In this document: positions 1 through 11,300 of the stretch, piece by piece | Numbering within the stretch: position 1 is the first letter of the stretch | How the letters are laid out: each line of letters starts with the position of its first letter | Origin: Filosporella fistucella | Taxonomy: Eukaryota > Ascomycota > Leotiomycetes > Helotiales | Reading direction: 5' to 3' | Assembly (NCBI GenBank): GCA_030077755.1 | Contig: JAQJZZ010000018.1 | Coordinates: 1,240,001-1,304,000 of the forward strand | Length of the DNA stretch: 64,000 bases | Notes under the pieces: generated by a model | Database searches by the model: none | Told to the model about the DNA's origin: nothing | The model's input: the letters and a program-made list of their open reading frames with translations, nothing else | Translations under genes and position numbers: made by a program

Positions 1-67
1 CTCCTCCACTCCCCCTCTTTGTACGCTTGTTACTCTGCAGAAAACATGGAGTGCTAATATGTTCTAG

Positions 68-531
68 TGCCTGGACTTTCCAAATCGATACCCAGAGATG
101 CCATCATTGATGCCGTCTCTAAAATTACCTCTCGACGACAGCCATTTAAGGTAGCAACCGAGCCTCTTTCGATACTCACCTACAAATTCCGACGGGGCAC
201 TGCAAAGGAGATCATTACTGGATATAAACTTATGTTTCAGCTACCAACAGAGCCTATTGAATCACTCCGGTCAGAGTTAATGGCAGAATTGGGGACTGTG
301 ATCCAGAAGGCAAGCCCTAAACCCTACAACATGGGCAAAACACCATTTATACTTGTTCAGCATTTCGCAACAGAGGGCGAGGCTCTTGATCAACTTAAGG
401 AGCTGGAAAAGCTTGGTCAGAATGAAAGTGTCGAGTTGGTGGCTGAGGCGTTATCGGCTAGACAATATGGGAAGGAGAAAGAGAAGGAGCTTAATTTGAT
501 CCCAGAAGTCCCATTCTCGGGGTCTAATTAG
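68..531 (+). CDS. 3' exon of a possible 2'-5' RNA ligase-like (2H phosphoesterase) protein, partial
   Basis: This is the last exon of a gene that starts left of the window. A branch-like GTGCTAAT at 49-56 and an acceptor ending at 67 (TTCTAG) precede an open frame of about 154 codons that stops at 531; there is no ATG near its start. The exon opens with PGLSKSIP and later reads TPFILVQHFATEGEALDQL, which resembles the spacing of fungal 2H phosphoesterase-like proteins, where a histidine motif precedes a residue pair later in the chain. In the family the second motif is HxT/S; here the matching position appears to be F-I-L, so the catalytic histidine may be lost or my alignment may be wrong. 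The first motif would lie outside the window. The family call is weak; that this is coding is well supported by the splice acceptor and the clean frame. Confidence 0.45.
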
Positions 532-995
532 GTCTTCTTCTGATGCAGGTGAGGATTTACTATATCAACTACACATCGGCGAATAATCTACATACACAAT
601 GGGAGAGCAAGTCTTGTAACAACAGTGGATCTGGAGGAAATCATGAGCGGCGTATAAGCCAATTGTATTACTACACTGATGGAGCACAAACCGGAGAGAG
701 AACTGAAAGCTGGCAAGTTCAATGCACGCATGCGATTACACTAGAATTTGGAAGGGATTTGGGGGTGGCGTCTGCAGAATATGTTCTGAGTTGGATTATT
801 TGATTGTTTTGGTCCAACGAGAGCCATAAAACCCTCCTTCATTAACGGCAGATTCAGGGCACAAGAGGTTCCCCGAGAACGCTTTGTATATTACCATTGT
901 ATGGCACAAAAAGTTGGCCACTGTACCTTACCTTTATAGAAGTCAATCCCACATAGTTCGCAGTACAACCCTCCAAGCTGTCTCTGCTCGAATTC
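532..995. other. Convergent intergenic region
   Basis: This is the 3' flank of two genes that point toward each other. It holds no convincing gene. Short open frames here have no recognisable product. Confidence 0.6.
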
Positions 996-1589
996 TCAAT
1001 ACCAATATTTCCTCAACAGCCTCTCCTCCTCTCCACTCCATCTCGCATATGCCGCCACAGTTTTGACCAAAGGGTTTCCCAATCCTGCAATCAAACCTGG
1101 CCATCTCATATCCCCTAAATCCGCCATCAGACACAAATGCACAAAGCTTTTCGGCAACCCTTTTTCATCACAGAGACCATCTTTCGCTAGTCCATAAATG
1201 ATATATATACTCTTCTCAAAGCCTTCATGAGCAGGGACCACCTTTCCCAGAAACTCGATATCATGGTCCTGATCATTGAAGAATCGATGTCTGGTATTAA
1301 TGGGAATAACAACTGTCTCGCCTTGAGGAAAATGTAGTGTTTCCTCGCCAAGGACGACACCTAATTTTCCAGACGTACAGGTCAACTGCTCCTGGTAGGA
1401 ACCGTGATAGTGAAGTGGTGTGCCACCTCCTGGGGCGACTTTGCAGCGGATAAGGGTGTATTCTCCATTGGTCTCTGCGCAGTATTTTTCTATGGTGATT
1501 TTGTCTCTGATGATTGGATGGGTGAGAATACGTCGAGCTGGATCGCGTAGTCCAGGTGGTGAAATCGTACCTTTGGAGAGTGATTCCAT
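996..1589 (-). CDS. Cupin-domain protein
   Basis: Single-exon gene of 197 aa starting at the ATG at 1589-1587. The cupin barrel occupies roughly residues 48-120. Motif 1 is seen as H60-x-H62 with E67 (LHYHGSYQEQ), and motif 2 ends with H101 (PINTRHRFF), so the usual His/His/Glu/His metal ligands are present. The middle segment PQGETVVIP is the typical inter-strand turn. There is no signal peptide. After residue 120 the chain contains hydrophobic stretches (VHLCLMADLGDM) that may form a C-terminal helical extension. Small single-cupin proteins of this type are often uncharacterised metalloenzymes or sugar/polyketide-binding proteins, and nothing here fixes a substrate. It is divergent from the FMN reductase gene, with a shared 614-base promoter region. 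Confidence 0.8.
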   Translation of the reverse strand: MESLSKGTISPPGLRDPARRILTHPIIRDKITIEKYCAETNGEYTLIRCKVAPGGGTPLHYHGSYQEQLTCTSGKLGVVLGEETLHFPQGETVVIPINTRHRFFNDQDHDIEFLGKVVPAHEGFEKSIYIIYGLAKDGLCDEKGLPKSFVHLCLMADLGDMRWPGLIAGLGNPLVKTVAAYARWSGEEERLLRKYWY

Positions 1590-2203
1590 TATATTTTTTG
1601 ACTCGGTGTTCGAGCGAAAGTGGAATATAAAATAGAAGGTTAGAGTCTAAAGCTTGAGATGATCAAGCTTATATCACAAGAAAACTAGGTTTTGCCGATG
1701 ATGACAGGCCATGGAGTAGTCGCGTCCATGTTTGAAGTGTCTCGAGATACTCAATTGCAATGTCCAATTATCAACCAAACCTGCTTACTCTGTACGAAGT
1801 GACAATGGCAAAAGTGCTGCCCATAACTCAAAGTATCCCTAGTGCTGATATAACCTTCCCAAACCCGCCCCTAAATCGTCGCTTAAGCCGTCATTGCAGC
1901 CGCCCCTGGATCCCTTGACCGACCATGGACCTACCTCAAATGGGCCTCGGATTCGGATTGACAGAAGGAAAACATACGTGTACGGTGGAAATATTGCAAA
2001 TCAAGATGAAACATGCTTTGGTTTGATTGGCTGAAAGCTCCAGCGTGAAGTGAGAAAGTAGACTGTCTTCAGGGTGAGATCTGTCGACCTGGAAAAAGAG
2101 TATAACATGGACGGCCAGCACTCTCTAGGTTTTCTTTCCAACACCGCCCATTTTGACTCTCCCTCATCTTTATTTTTGCAACATAAAGTTCTGTTTTCCA
2201 GCA
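1590..2203. promoter_or_regulatory. Divergent promoter region between cupin and FMN reductase genes
   Basis: This region separates the start of the cupin gene (minus strand) from the start of the FMN reductase gene (plus strand). It is AT-rich near the cupin start, with GGAATATAAAATAG at 1621-1634. I see no coding exon in it. Shared regulation is only inferred from the head-to-head layout. Confidence 0.5.
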
Positions 2204-2851
2204 ATGTCTTCTTCCACTGCCAAAAAGATCGCCGTCATCACTGGCAGCACCAGAGCCGTGAGAATCGGCCCTCAAGTCAATGACTTCGTTATGAATGTCA
2301 TACAACAAGACATTTCTTCCTCTACCGAGTCAACAGCCTTCATCCTCTCCCAAGTCGATATCGCTTCCTTCAAGCTTCCTGTCTTCGATGAAGCAGTCAT
2401 GCCAGCCATCGTACCTATGATGGCACAATTCGAATTCGAGCACAGCAAAGCATGGAGTGCAGAAATAGCCAAATACGATGGCTATGTTCTGGTTACTGCC
2501 TGCTATAATCAGGGCCCGCCCGGGGCCGTCAAAAATGCAATCGACTACCTGTACAATGAGATCAAGGGGAAGCCATTCTTGATCGTTAGTTATGGTGTGG
2601 AGGGTGGAGAGAAGGCAAGCGATAGTCTAAACATATCGTTGAAGTCAATGTTTACCCACGTAGTGGAAACACGACCAATGCTTTCCCTTGCACGGAGTGA
2701 ACCCATCGAGTACGGCACGTCGTTGGATCTGAGGCTTGCTGGTGGTGGCAAGCTGGGCGAGCAGAGTTTGAAGGAGTGGGAGGGGAAAAGAGGTGATATT
2801 CTCCAAGGCTTCGGGGAACTGAAGGAGGTTTTGCGGAAGGCAGAGGAATAG
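2204..2851 (+). CDS. NADPH-dependent FMN reductase family protein
   Basis: Single-exon gene of 215 aa. The ATG at 2204 (AGCAATGTCTTC) is chosen because the protein then begins MSSSTAKKIAVITGSTRAV, with the flavodoxin-like first strand and the phosphate-binding loop GSTR directly following. A later conserved block, YNQGPPGAVKNAIDYL (about residues 100-116), is the family hallmark that shapes the FMN site, followed by KGKPFLIVSYGVEGG. Length is normal for these flavoproteins (about 180-220 aa). They reduce FMN, quinones or azo compounds with NAD(P)H in the cytosol. The physiological substrate cannot be read from sequence. The gene ends about 130 bases from the convergent Zn2Cys6 gene. Confidence 0.9.
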   Translation: MSSSTAKKIAVITGSTRAVRIGPQVNDFVMNVIQQDISSSTESTAFILSQVDIASFKLPVFDEAVMPAIVPMMAQFEFEHSKAWSAEIAKYDGYVLVTACYNQGPPGAVKNAIDYLYNEIKGKPFLIVSYGVEGGEKASDSLNISLKSMFTHVVETRPMLSLARSEPIEYGTSLDLRLAGGGKLGEQSLKEWEGKRGDILQGFGELKEVLRKAEE

Positions 2852-2979
2852 GTTTAGACTGCTCCTGGATGGCGCCGGGGTCTTTATCTCGTATGGGAAT
2901 CGGCTTGTTCAGCTTCCTCAATTTTACGAAGATAATTGTCTAGAATAAGTCAGCTTACCCAGAACTCTCCTGTCACCAA

Positions 2980-4856
2980 TCAAATACCGTAAAGTTTCAT
3001 CCTGGGACCAATCATTCTCAAATATCTCTTCAGTATATCAAGATCAGTCTGCCACTCCGGATTTCTTTCCCCGTACTTGATGTGTAGTAGCCCAACAAGC
3101 CCCACCGATCGATGACACCAAAACGACAGTTTGTCCCAATCCATTGGTACTCCTGACCACGCTAGATGTGTAAGTGAGATGGTGATTCGAGTAAGAGACT
3201 GCAGAGCAAGCTTTGCGCGGTTGACTCCTTCGATGTCATTCCTTTGAGTGAAGTATTCTAGATCTTTGGTATGAAGAAAAACCATCGCACTCGCGTTCGT
3301 TAGTGGCCAAGAACGGGAAGGCCCTGAGGTGGGAGGGAGACTCACCTCATCCGGATGCCATATCCGCCACAATATGATCCAGCAGCACCGCCACTACATA
3401 TCATATTATCAGCATAATATTTTGAGACTAATCTGGCTCACTGAAGATGTCTGAACATATAACAGATAAAACCTACGGAGGTGGGCAAAGGGCTCCTACA
3501 AACGACTGTAGGACAGTCTCAACCTTATGTGAATCAGCCTTTCTAGTCGCTAAATCCTTTCGATCATCCAGAACATGCTGTGTCGCCAAACTGGAAAGGT
3601 AAGCAGCTTGAATAGTTGCTGAATAAGGGCCAAATCCAGTGAACCTGGTAGTTGAAAAATTTGAGTCAGCAATCTCTTCAAAGATGAAGCAGGGATATCA
3701 GAAGTCATATATCATAAGGCGAATTTAGAGAGAATTTCCAAAAAAAAAAAAAAAAAAAAAAAAACCTTCACTTACCCACGCACAGGAAGCATAGTCCCAA
3801 GCTGATCCAAATTCTCGAGAAGGAGAATATCATCTCTCACTCGATATGAGTTACCATCATCCAATGGCACCAGGGGTAGAAAGCCATCCGGGTCTGGAGT
3901 GGTTGCAAAGGGTAGCTTATTATCATCATACTCAACGTTGATGACTCTATCCTTCAATCAGCATATATTAGCTAACCACTCAACAGAAGAACTCACCTCT
4001 CAAGCACCACTAACCCCCACCACAAACACCTTCTTGCCTCCAGGACTTTCCTGGCTTCCTCATCCTCCGGCAATACTTCCTTGATAGTAGTATGCAACCC
4101 AGCCAACTGCCCCATCCTCACACAGCCCCCAACAGTCAACCAAGCATCCTTCAATAGACCTTGACAATACTCCCAACTCGCAATGAGGGCTCCGGCCTGC
4201 ACTAATTCTACCGATCCGTTGCCCGTACTCTGTAACAAAGCAAAAATACTCTTCAGCGTGCCATACAGCTCCTCCATCCCCTCTCCCTCCTCCGCAATTC
4301 TTCTATCCAGCTGACACACTAAAAGGATAGCTAACAACAACGTAGAAAAATGCCCATCTGAAGTCAGATTCTGCAGCTGCCAGTAGAATATCTCTTCATT
4401 AATGATCGGGAGCGCAGGATTTATATTCCTGAAATACGTTTCACAGAACACGTGCATATACCCCTTTTTCCGAGAGACCGCATCGAGTAATCGATGCGCC
4501 TGCATAGAGACCTGGTCTTCTATGCTGCGAGATGGAGCGGACTTTGCGAATATATTCTCTAGTGGCCCATAGAAGAGCGGCACGTTATTGCTAGGTGGGG
4601 TGGGCAATCCTGTGTTGGGGATAGCATTGCCCAAGGGCGGAAGCACGGCCGGCTGCTTCTCATCATTTGGATACACATAAGCACACTTAACGAGAAGCCT
4701 GAAAGAGAGTCAGGATGGAGCAAGTAACATCTGGGCCCTCGAATAACTGTACCTGGAACATCTACCACAAGATGGAAGGGCTTTGTTGCAGCTCTTCTTG
4801 CGCCTTTTGCAAGGCTCACAAACGATAGGGGCAAGAGACAAGTTGGAGACGCTCAT
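2980..4856 (-). CDS. Zn2Cys6 fungal-specific transcription factor
   Basis: Six exons on the minus strand: 4856-4753, 4698-3997, 3946-3776, 3644-3477, 3393-3346 and 3289-2980, giving 500 aa. All joins keep phase. The N-terminal binuclear zinc cluster has cysteines 13, 16, 23, 30, 33 and 40; the sixth is supplied only after splicing exon 1 to exon 2 (CSRLLVKC), which supports that junction. The rest matches the fungal-specific 'middle homology' region: an RRCLWWGLVVLERVINVE-type segment split across exons 2 and 3, then GFGPYSATIQAAYL and YCGGYGIRMSAMVFLH. This is a nuclear DNA-binding regulator of unknown target. The third intron (3775-3645) carries a run of 23 A on the plus strand, i.e. T on the transcript. 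The other end of the gene faces the FMN reductase. Confidence 0.88.
3742..3764. repeat. A23 homopolymer (T23 in the transcript) inside an intron
   Basis: Twenty-three consecutive A on the plus strand lie in the third intron of the Zn2Cys6 gene. In the pre-mRNA this is a U-run starting 11 nt downstream of the donor. Such a tract is expected to vary in length between isolates. Confidence 0.95.
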
Positions 4857-5475
4857 TGTGCGTAAAAATGTTTGGATGAGAACCAGGACTTCAAGGAACA
4901 CCGAGCAAAAGAAAATATTTTAATCCTGCTCACACTACTTTGGGTAGTCAGTCTTCTCATTGACGTAAAGGGCGTAAGCTTCAAACCCTCACGTCTTCAC
5001 CGGAATTAGATTTCACGGGTGGATCTTACCCTCGGTCACGTGTGTCAGACATAGTCTCCGTAACTACCACTCGTAGGATGACAGCCTGCCTACCTGTACG
5101 GCATTGAAATAAGTCAATTAATATTGTGTATACTCCGATAATAGGACGGAACTTAAAAAATTCAAAGTGATAAGCTAGAGAGTTCACTTGTATATTGACT
5201 AACCAAAAGGCAATGCTATGTTTGCAACGCTCAAACCAGCCCGTGCTTTCAGGCTCAGGTATAGGTAACAACAGATACTCCAAAATCATGCAAAACGATG
5301 CCGCCACCATGATAACCCAGCCCGTGCCGTCCAAACACCAAAGACTATGCCTCCTTTCCCGGCATTGCATATTCAAAACGCCTTCATTATATCCAATTCT
5401 CGTTCTCCATCTGCTATCCACACCTTTCCTCCCCATATTCTCCTGAATTTAAAATTAAGTAAAGCCGGTAGGCCT
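4857..5475. promoter_or_regulatory. Upstream region of the Zn2Cys6 gene and 3' flank of the arrestin gene
   Basis: This stretch separates the start of the Zn2Cys6 gene from the stop of the arrestin-like gene, both on the minus strand. A minus-strand open frame at 5026-5436 has no recognisable features and a low-complexity makeup. I see no gene. Confidence 0.5.
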
Positions 5476-8329
5476 TCATGTGGTTGATCCAACACTAGCC
5501 TCCGTACCTGCTGAACGGGTATATAGACTGTTTGCAGCACCAGGTGCAAACATGAAATTACGGTCGATATCCATACTTCGAGCAATCCTGCCACCCGGAG
5601 TCCGAGGATTTGCAACATTTACACGGCCTCGACTTGTTGCTCTGTTCATGTCCTCTTCGTCGCTATCGGTGTTCTGATCGCCGTCCCAAGAATACCCTTC
5701 GGCTCTCATTCTACCGAAATGTCAGCAATTTCATTCATATGTCTGGTGTGGGACTATATACCTCGCAAAGTAGCCTTCAAAGCCATCGTGGCTTGGAGTT
5801 CCGATTATCTCATCATAAATCGGTGGTGGCGTCGGCATTGGAGGTGGAGGCTGTTCAGCATCGAATGGAGGTGGATTATAACTCGGGTTCCTTAACAAAT
5901 GTATTGGTCGCTGAATCCCAGCTGCAGCATTCGTTGATAGATGGGCTTGAGGTGGTCGTGCAAGTCCCAATGTACAATCTCTTGCTGCTTGTTCGGCGGC
6001 TGCAGCATTAGGATCTTCAGGCATTGCATGCATACCGTCCACGATGCCAGATGCTGGCGAAGGAAGTTGATTACTTGCTGGGGCATTTGGACAACCACAG
6101 ACGAATTGTTGCTCCATGGAGCTGTTGTTAAAGTCAGAGTACTTGGGTAGCGCAAGATTCGCCTGTGTGGCTCGACAATTTAGAATTGAAATTGGCGAAT
6201 CAATTGAAATCTCAAAGTGGCGACGTTTCTTTCCAGTTGGGTCGTCTGCATCAACTCTTGAAATACGCATGACGATCTAGAGATTAAATTAGTATTTGGT
6301 CTCCAGGAAAAGGAATGAAATAGGCTTACCTTTATCCAATGATGAACATCCACATTCTTCCACGAACAAGCGTGGTGAAGACGTTTGAACTTATCCTTCT
6401 CCATGATCTCGCATGATGGTAATTGAACGTTCATCTCGATCTCTGTTGGGCCAATCAACTGCTCAAATCCTTCGACGCCACCGAGTTCAATATCTCCAAG
6501 CATATTGTCGGCTTGGTCTGGAAGTGGCTCAGGCTCGATTCCTAGCCTCTGAGCTCGCTGTTCCCAATTCCTTCGAGCCCGATCTCTCAAAGAAGCTCGC
6601 TCCTCCGGTGTTCGTTCCCCGCCCCTAACTACTCGGACCTCAGATTGGGAATATTCCTTTGCTAAAGGTTTGGCAGCTGATTTTTCGAATAAAAGTATCT
6701 TGCGAGCAGTTTCTCTTCTGACGACCTTTTTGTTATGGGCATAATATTCAATGTTCTCGCTCACAAAAACTTTCAGTTTGTGAACTTGAACCTTTGCCAG
6801 TGGCATGAGCTTGAATGCAATAGGGATTTTGGAGCCAATGGGAAACGACTTTCCAGATATCATGATTTCGTAGTGCAGCTGATCTTCCCATTTCCGACTG
6901 ATTGAAATCGGCTCCACTAATTCGAGGGAGTCCTCTGATGGAGATCGAATAACTGGAACTTCTTTGACGCCTTGAAGATTTGCTTTGAAGGTTCCCGCAC
7001 GCTCAACGACACATTCGAGTGTCCATTTCACCTCAGCGAGAGGTAGCTTCGTCGTCTCTGGGCTGTTATTATCGATCGGGAGTTCGAAATTGTACTCGTA
7101 CACTCCAGGATGGAAAACCTTGTACCCCTTTTGTTGTGGGGTAGGCCCGAAGGGCGATTCACTTTTGGTGAAGCTTCTCGACTGGTTACTCTGCAATGAC
7201 AGCCTCTTTTGTTCTTTTGTTGATAAGATCGTGCTAGCTCGGCTAGATCGATTGGAGAGACCTGGAAGAGAAAACCCACTAGAGCTCTCGAGCGACAGAT
7301 TGGTGACAGACGATGAAGCTGATGACTTTTCTCGAAGGGTATAGTTGCACATGGCCCCATAACCTATCTCAGAGCCCTCATACAAGGCGTTGAAAAATGG
7401 AATGATCTGGGTTTTCAACGACATCTCATCAACCTGCTCGGTCTTCTCTGGTGGAATGCCTAAATATTGTCAGATGTCTCTATCACAGCAAGGAGATATA
7501 AGATACGCATACCTTCAGGCCATTCAGTCTTCGCACGACCCAGAAACTTTAGTGTAACAGTCTTAATTTTCACACTTTTGGTAACGTTCAATTGCAGTTT
7601 TCCACGTAATACTGCCACCGAGCTTGATGGGGAGTCTCGTGTGGTGCCATCATGGTCAAGGCCTGTAAGGAACACAATAGGCTCTGCCAAAATTATAAAG
7701 CATGCCATACCATTTCCTGAGCAAACGGGCTTTTCTGTATCCATAGATGACCTTGCTCTGAGTAATGGAGGTGGAAATTGTGAACTTATGCTGTGCCTCG
7801 ATCCACTGATGCTATTTCTGGGAGAAGGTCCATTGGGTCTGTCTGCAAGTGCTGATCGAGAACCCACAGTGTCCGCCATCATCGTGCTCGCGGCCCGCCT
7901 GGCAAATATGGTAGCAGGATCTGAAGAGGGCAGTGATAGTGAAGGTCGAGGCGATCGCGGGGTACCTGGACTCGCGGATCTGGTGGAATCTGCCGCTGAG
8001 GTCGAAGCGGTAGAGGAATTCGAGGAGAAGGGAGAGAAGACTGAGCCAAACACACGCTTTGCGTTCTCGCGGGAAGCCAGCTTTCTAAGCTCTAGGCGAA
8101 ATCTTGAGGGTTTCTTTGGTTCTTTTGGGGTTGGCAGAGGCCGGAGGTCAAAAGGAACGAAGCCCGCGGGCAAGCGAGTGATATGTATTGAGTGCGGTCG
8201 TCGTTGCCTCGGCCGGCACGGGGGAGTTGGTAGCGTAGGTGTTTGGGATTTGAGCGCAAGGAGTGACGGAGGAGTATAATAGATTGTCCCTCGGGTGGTG
8301 TAATACGATAAAGTGACCGGTTCTGTCAT
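5476..8329 (-). CDS. Arrestin-related trafficking adaptor (ART family) with PPxY motif
   Basis: Four exons on the minus strand (8329-7513, 7459-6330, 6276-5762, 5710-5476) give 898 aa. The start ATG lies in TTCACCATGACAG, a strong context. Arrestin-N like sequence begins after a Ser-rich region (SRPRPSLSLPSSD) and continues as AEPIVFLTGLDH...GRAKTEWPEG. The conserved block HPGVYEYNFELPIDNNSPET and a C-terminal arrestin block (LHYEIMISGKSFPIGSKIP...) follow. The end of exon 2 joined to exon 3 reads VHHWIKIVMRIS, typical of the family. LPKY (about 692-695) and PPIY (about 800-803) are candidate binding sites for the WW domains of the Rsp5-type ubiquitin ligase. ARTs recruit that ligase to plasma-membrane transporters to trigger endocytosis, here presumably nutrient permeases. 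Cargo cannot be inferred. Confidence 0.9.
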
Positions 8330-11300
8330 GGTGAATATTAATGATTGTGTTCTTTTGCTGTGCAATTACAACAACAACAATAACAACAATCTTCTCTTTT
8401 TCCTCCAGATCCAAGTGGAAGGGGGCCGTCAAAAGCAATAAGAAGGATTTGATATCAGTAGCAATTGACTGACTGCACTCACTCGACCAAGAGACTTTGG
8501 ACGCTCTGGCAGGAGATCATCGCGCGGCAGAAATATTATGCAATAAGAGGTAGCAGGGTGATTGCTGGTAAGGCTTGAAATAACAGATAATCTACCATGA
8601 AACGTGCGCTTGACTGGACAGTAAAGACTGTAAGACTCACTGTATTAGTTTGGCGTGTCTGTTGTCATCACGGTGTGCAGGGAAGAGTGGTTGTTTGGGT
8701 GCCAGCACATGGGGGACAATCGCAGAGCAATAGCAAAGAATACCGGATTCCACTTCGATAAGTCGGCACAGTATTACTATTGGGCTTCAACGCAGGGACT
8801 GGCCGAGTTTTGCGAATATTGCCAGCTTCGGGGGATCCCAGCTGGTGGGATGACGGTGTACAGATGTAATGAGTCGCGGGGGAATAAAGGTGCGACGCAG
8901 GGGGAGCGGTGGGCGAGTTGAAGCACAAAACAAGCTGCAAACGGCGCGAGTGAGGTGTAAGAGGAAGTGTAAGTGCACAGAGAGAGATATACAAGGACGA
9001 GAAAAATGGAAGTGTGTGAGATGTAAAGTAAGGTGAGGTAGGTAAGGTAGGGAAGTTCGGACTGAGGAAGGAATTTCCCCTCCCTTGTAGGTTTGTGTGT
9101 GGTGTGCCAGAACCAGAGCAGATGCGCAGATGTGGATGCGCCGGCATGGTGGTGAGTTTATAGATGGAGCTAACTGTGGGAAGAAGTTTGGCTTGTCTGG
9201 TAAGGTAAGGTACAACACCTCTCAAGCACCTCTCAAGCACCTCCCTCCCCATACTAAACGGGAGTGACTGTTGATTATCCTGTCGACCCTATCCGAGAAC
9301 CCCGAAATCCAATAAGCATCCAGAGAAGTGATGATGTAACAACGCTTCTGCAGCCGCACAGCCATCCACGGCGATATCTTGGGCGAGTTCTGGAAAGACG
9401 GAGTGCAGATTACAGATTATAATTTCCTAAAAAAATTTTTTACAGTCCCTTGACTAATCGGGGCCATTACAGATCAGAGTATCAGATGGCAACGGGTGCT
9501 TGCGAAGCCCAGCGTTCCAGCGTCTACCATCGCATTTCTAGAAACCTGCTAAACTGCACTTTGATACAAGACCGAATTCTACAAATGCGAGAAATATCCA
9601 AAATATCATGGACCTTTATGGCTTGAATGGGCAAATTCCACTGTGATTAAAGCCCAACGTTAAAACATCTTAGGAAGAGGGTAACTCTGCGTCTACATTC
9701 GTCAACTGGCTGCTAGCTGCGTTTCGCATGCTTCCTTCCGCACAACGCCAGAGGGCAAACCTTGCTGTAAACTTGGATGCATGAAGTTTCAAGATGACTC
9801 TGGACGATATCGATGAATCCTCCCAGGAAGAAGGATGAACTCATGGACAGGCTACAAAATTGGAAATATAAATTCCGATCAGATCGCGATCTCACACCCG
9901 AGAAGTCCCAACGAGAAGGTTCAATTGCCATGTGAGTAGGATGTTGCATTGCACATGTGGTAGCAGCTCACATCTCCGGGAGTCTGGTAAGGAGTATTGC
10001 CGGGGAAGCTTGTTTGAAATGCATATGAGGTTCTAGATGGAGCGAGTCAAATACCGTACCAAAACCTCAATTTGCAAACCAAGCATCTGCCATCCAGGAA
10101 CTTTTTGGCCTTCTGTGTTGAAACAACAACCGATTCTCTAAATGGGAATAATGGGATCTTTTTTGAAAATTAGTGGTCACGACTTTAGCCAAGGTCCGAA
10201 AAATCGGAATCAAGATCCAGAACAGTAATTCGTGATATAAGGCTTATTATAGGCCAAACAATCGACGCCACCAGAAGCCGGAAGCCGGGTGGCGTGCACT
10301 TTTGCTTGAAAGAGAACCCCTAAACGGGCGCCACTGCCGTCATAGGCGTCTGTCTGTTTGTTGATGTCTGATATCGCAGACGAGAGTCGTTCGTCTGAGC
10401 CTGTCGATTCTGCTTGGGAGAGCTTCATCGCTTCCTCAGCATCATGCTGGTTGCTGATGCAGGCCACGAATTCTTCATGACATGACCCACCTGGCCGGGC
10501 TGTGTCCTGTCGACGCGTAATGGATTGAGCTTCGTGACTTCTTTGCACACTCGTAGCCCTACCAAATCACTGGGGGTGGCAGTGAAAGCTCTTGGGAGCA
10601 GTAAAAGATTGCAAGTATTTGAATTGAAAGAATGGGGGAGATCAGATATGCTCGGTTGTCGAATGAGAGAGCCTCAAGTCATTCGATCTTTTTGAAAAAG
10701 GAGATCTGGTGGAGGAGCTTGGCATGCCAACCTAGTGCTGATCTTTGTGGGGTGTTAAACTGTCTGCCGTCCTGCTCTCTTTGCCCTGCCGAGCTTGCCT
10801 GACCTGGCCCTGGAAATAGGAAAAGTGGTCGAGTAAGGATGAAGATTTGGTGATAAAAAGTAAAAATACTAAAGAGACCGTAGACCATGCTTGAGACGTG
10901 GCAGTATAAACAAGGAAGTATAATATACTCTTCGATATATAACATCGAGAAAATCCTGTTTTTGGTAGGCTAAGACCTGGGCATGGAATTGCACTACATG
11001 TGGTCGCTTAGAGTTCTGAGGCTGGCAAATACCAGAGACTTGGATTATTGGCCACCAATTGAGATAAACCACTTTGTGATGACTTCAAAGTCAGCCGGTG
11101 CATTCTCCAACAACAACTGCTTCAGCGCAAAGCCGGCATGAATTCTACGGAAGTATCATTGTAATTCTCAGTAGCAGTCGAAAACGCGGTGAACTCTTTC
11201 CCATCTCAATGGCAATGCTAAACCTGTGATAGAGGCTCCACTCCAGTCTCATGGCGATTGCTATGAAAGAATGGAACAGTATGTTCAAGCCATTACCCCG

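Noticed and set aside
5026..5436. 136-aa minus-strand frame between the Zn2Cys6 and arrestin genes
   Set aside because: No motifs, and the region shows no splice signals linking it to another exon.
7467..8279. 270-aa plus-strand frame
   Set aside because: It is the mirror of the arrestin exon 1 on the opposite strand.
8668..9252. 194-aa minus-strand frame
   Set aside because: Low-complexity Thr/Ser/Pro/Leu composition from a pyrimidine-rich leader-like region, no domain and no splice support.
10210..10548. 112-aa minus-strand frame
   Set aside because: No ATG, no recognisable motif and no splice neighbours; chance frame.
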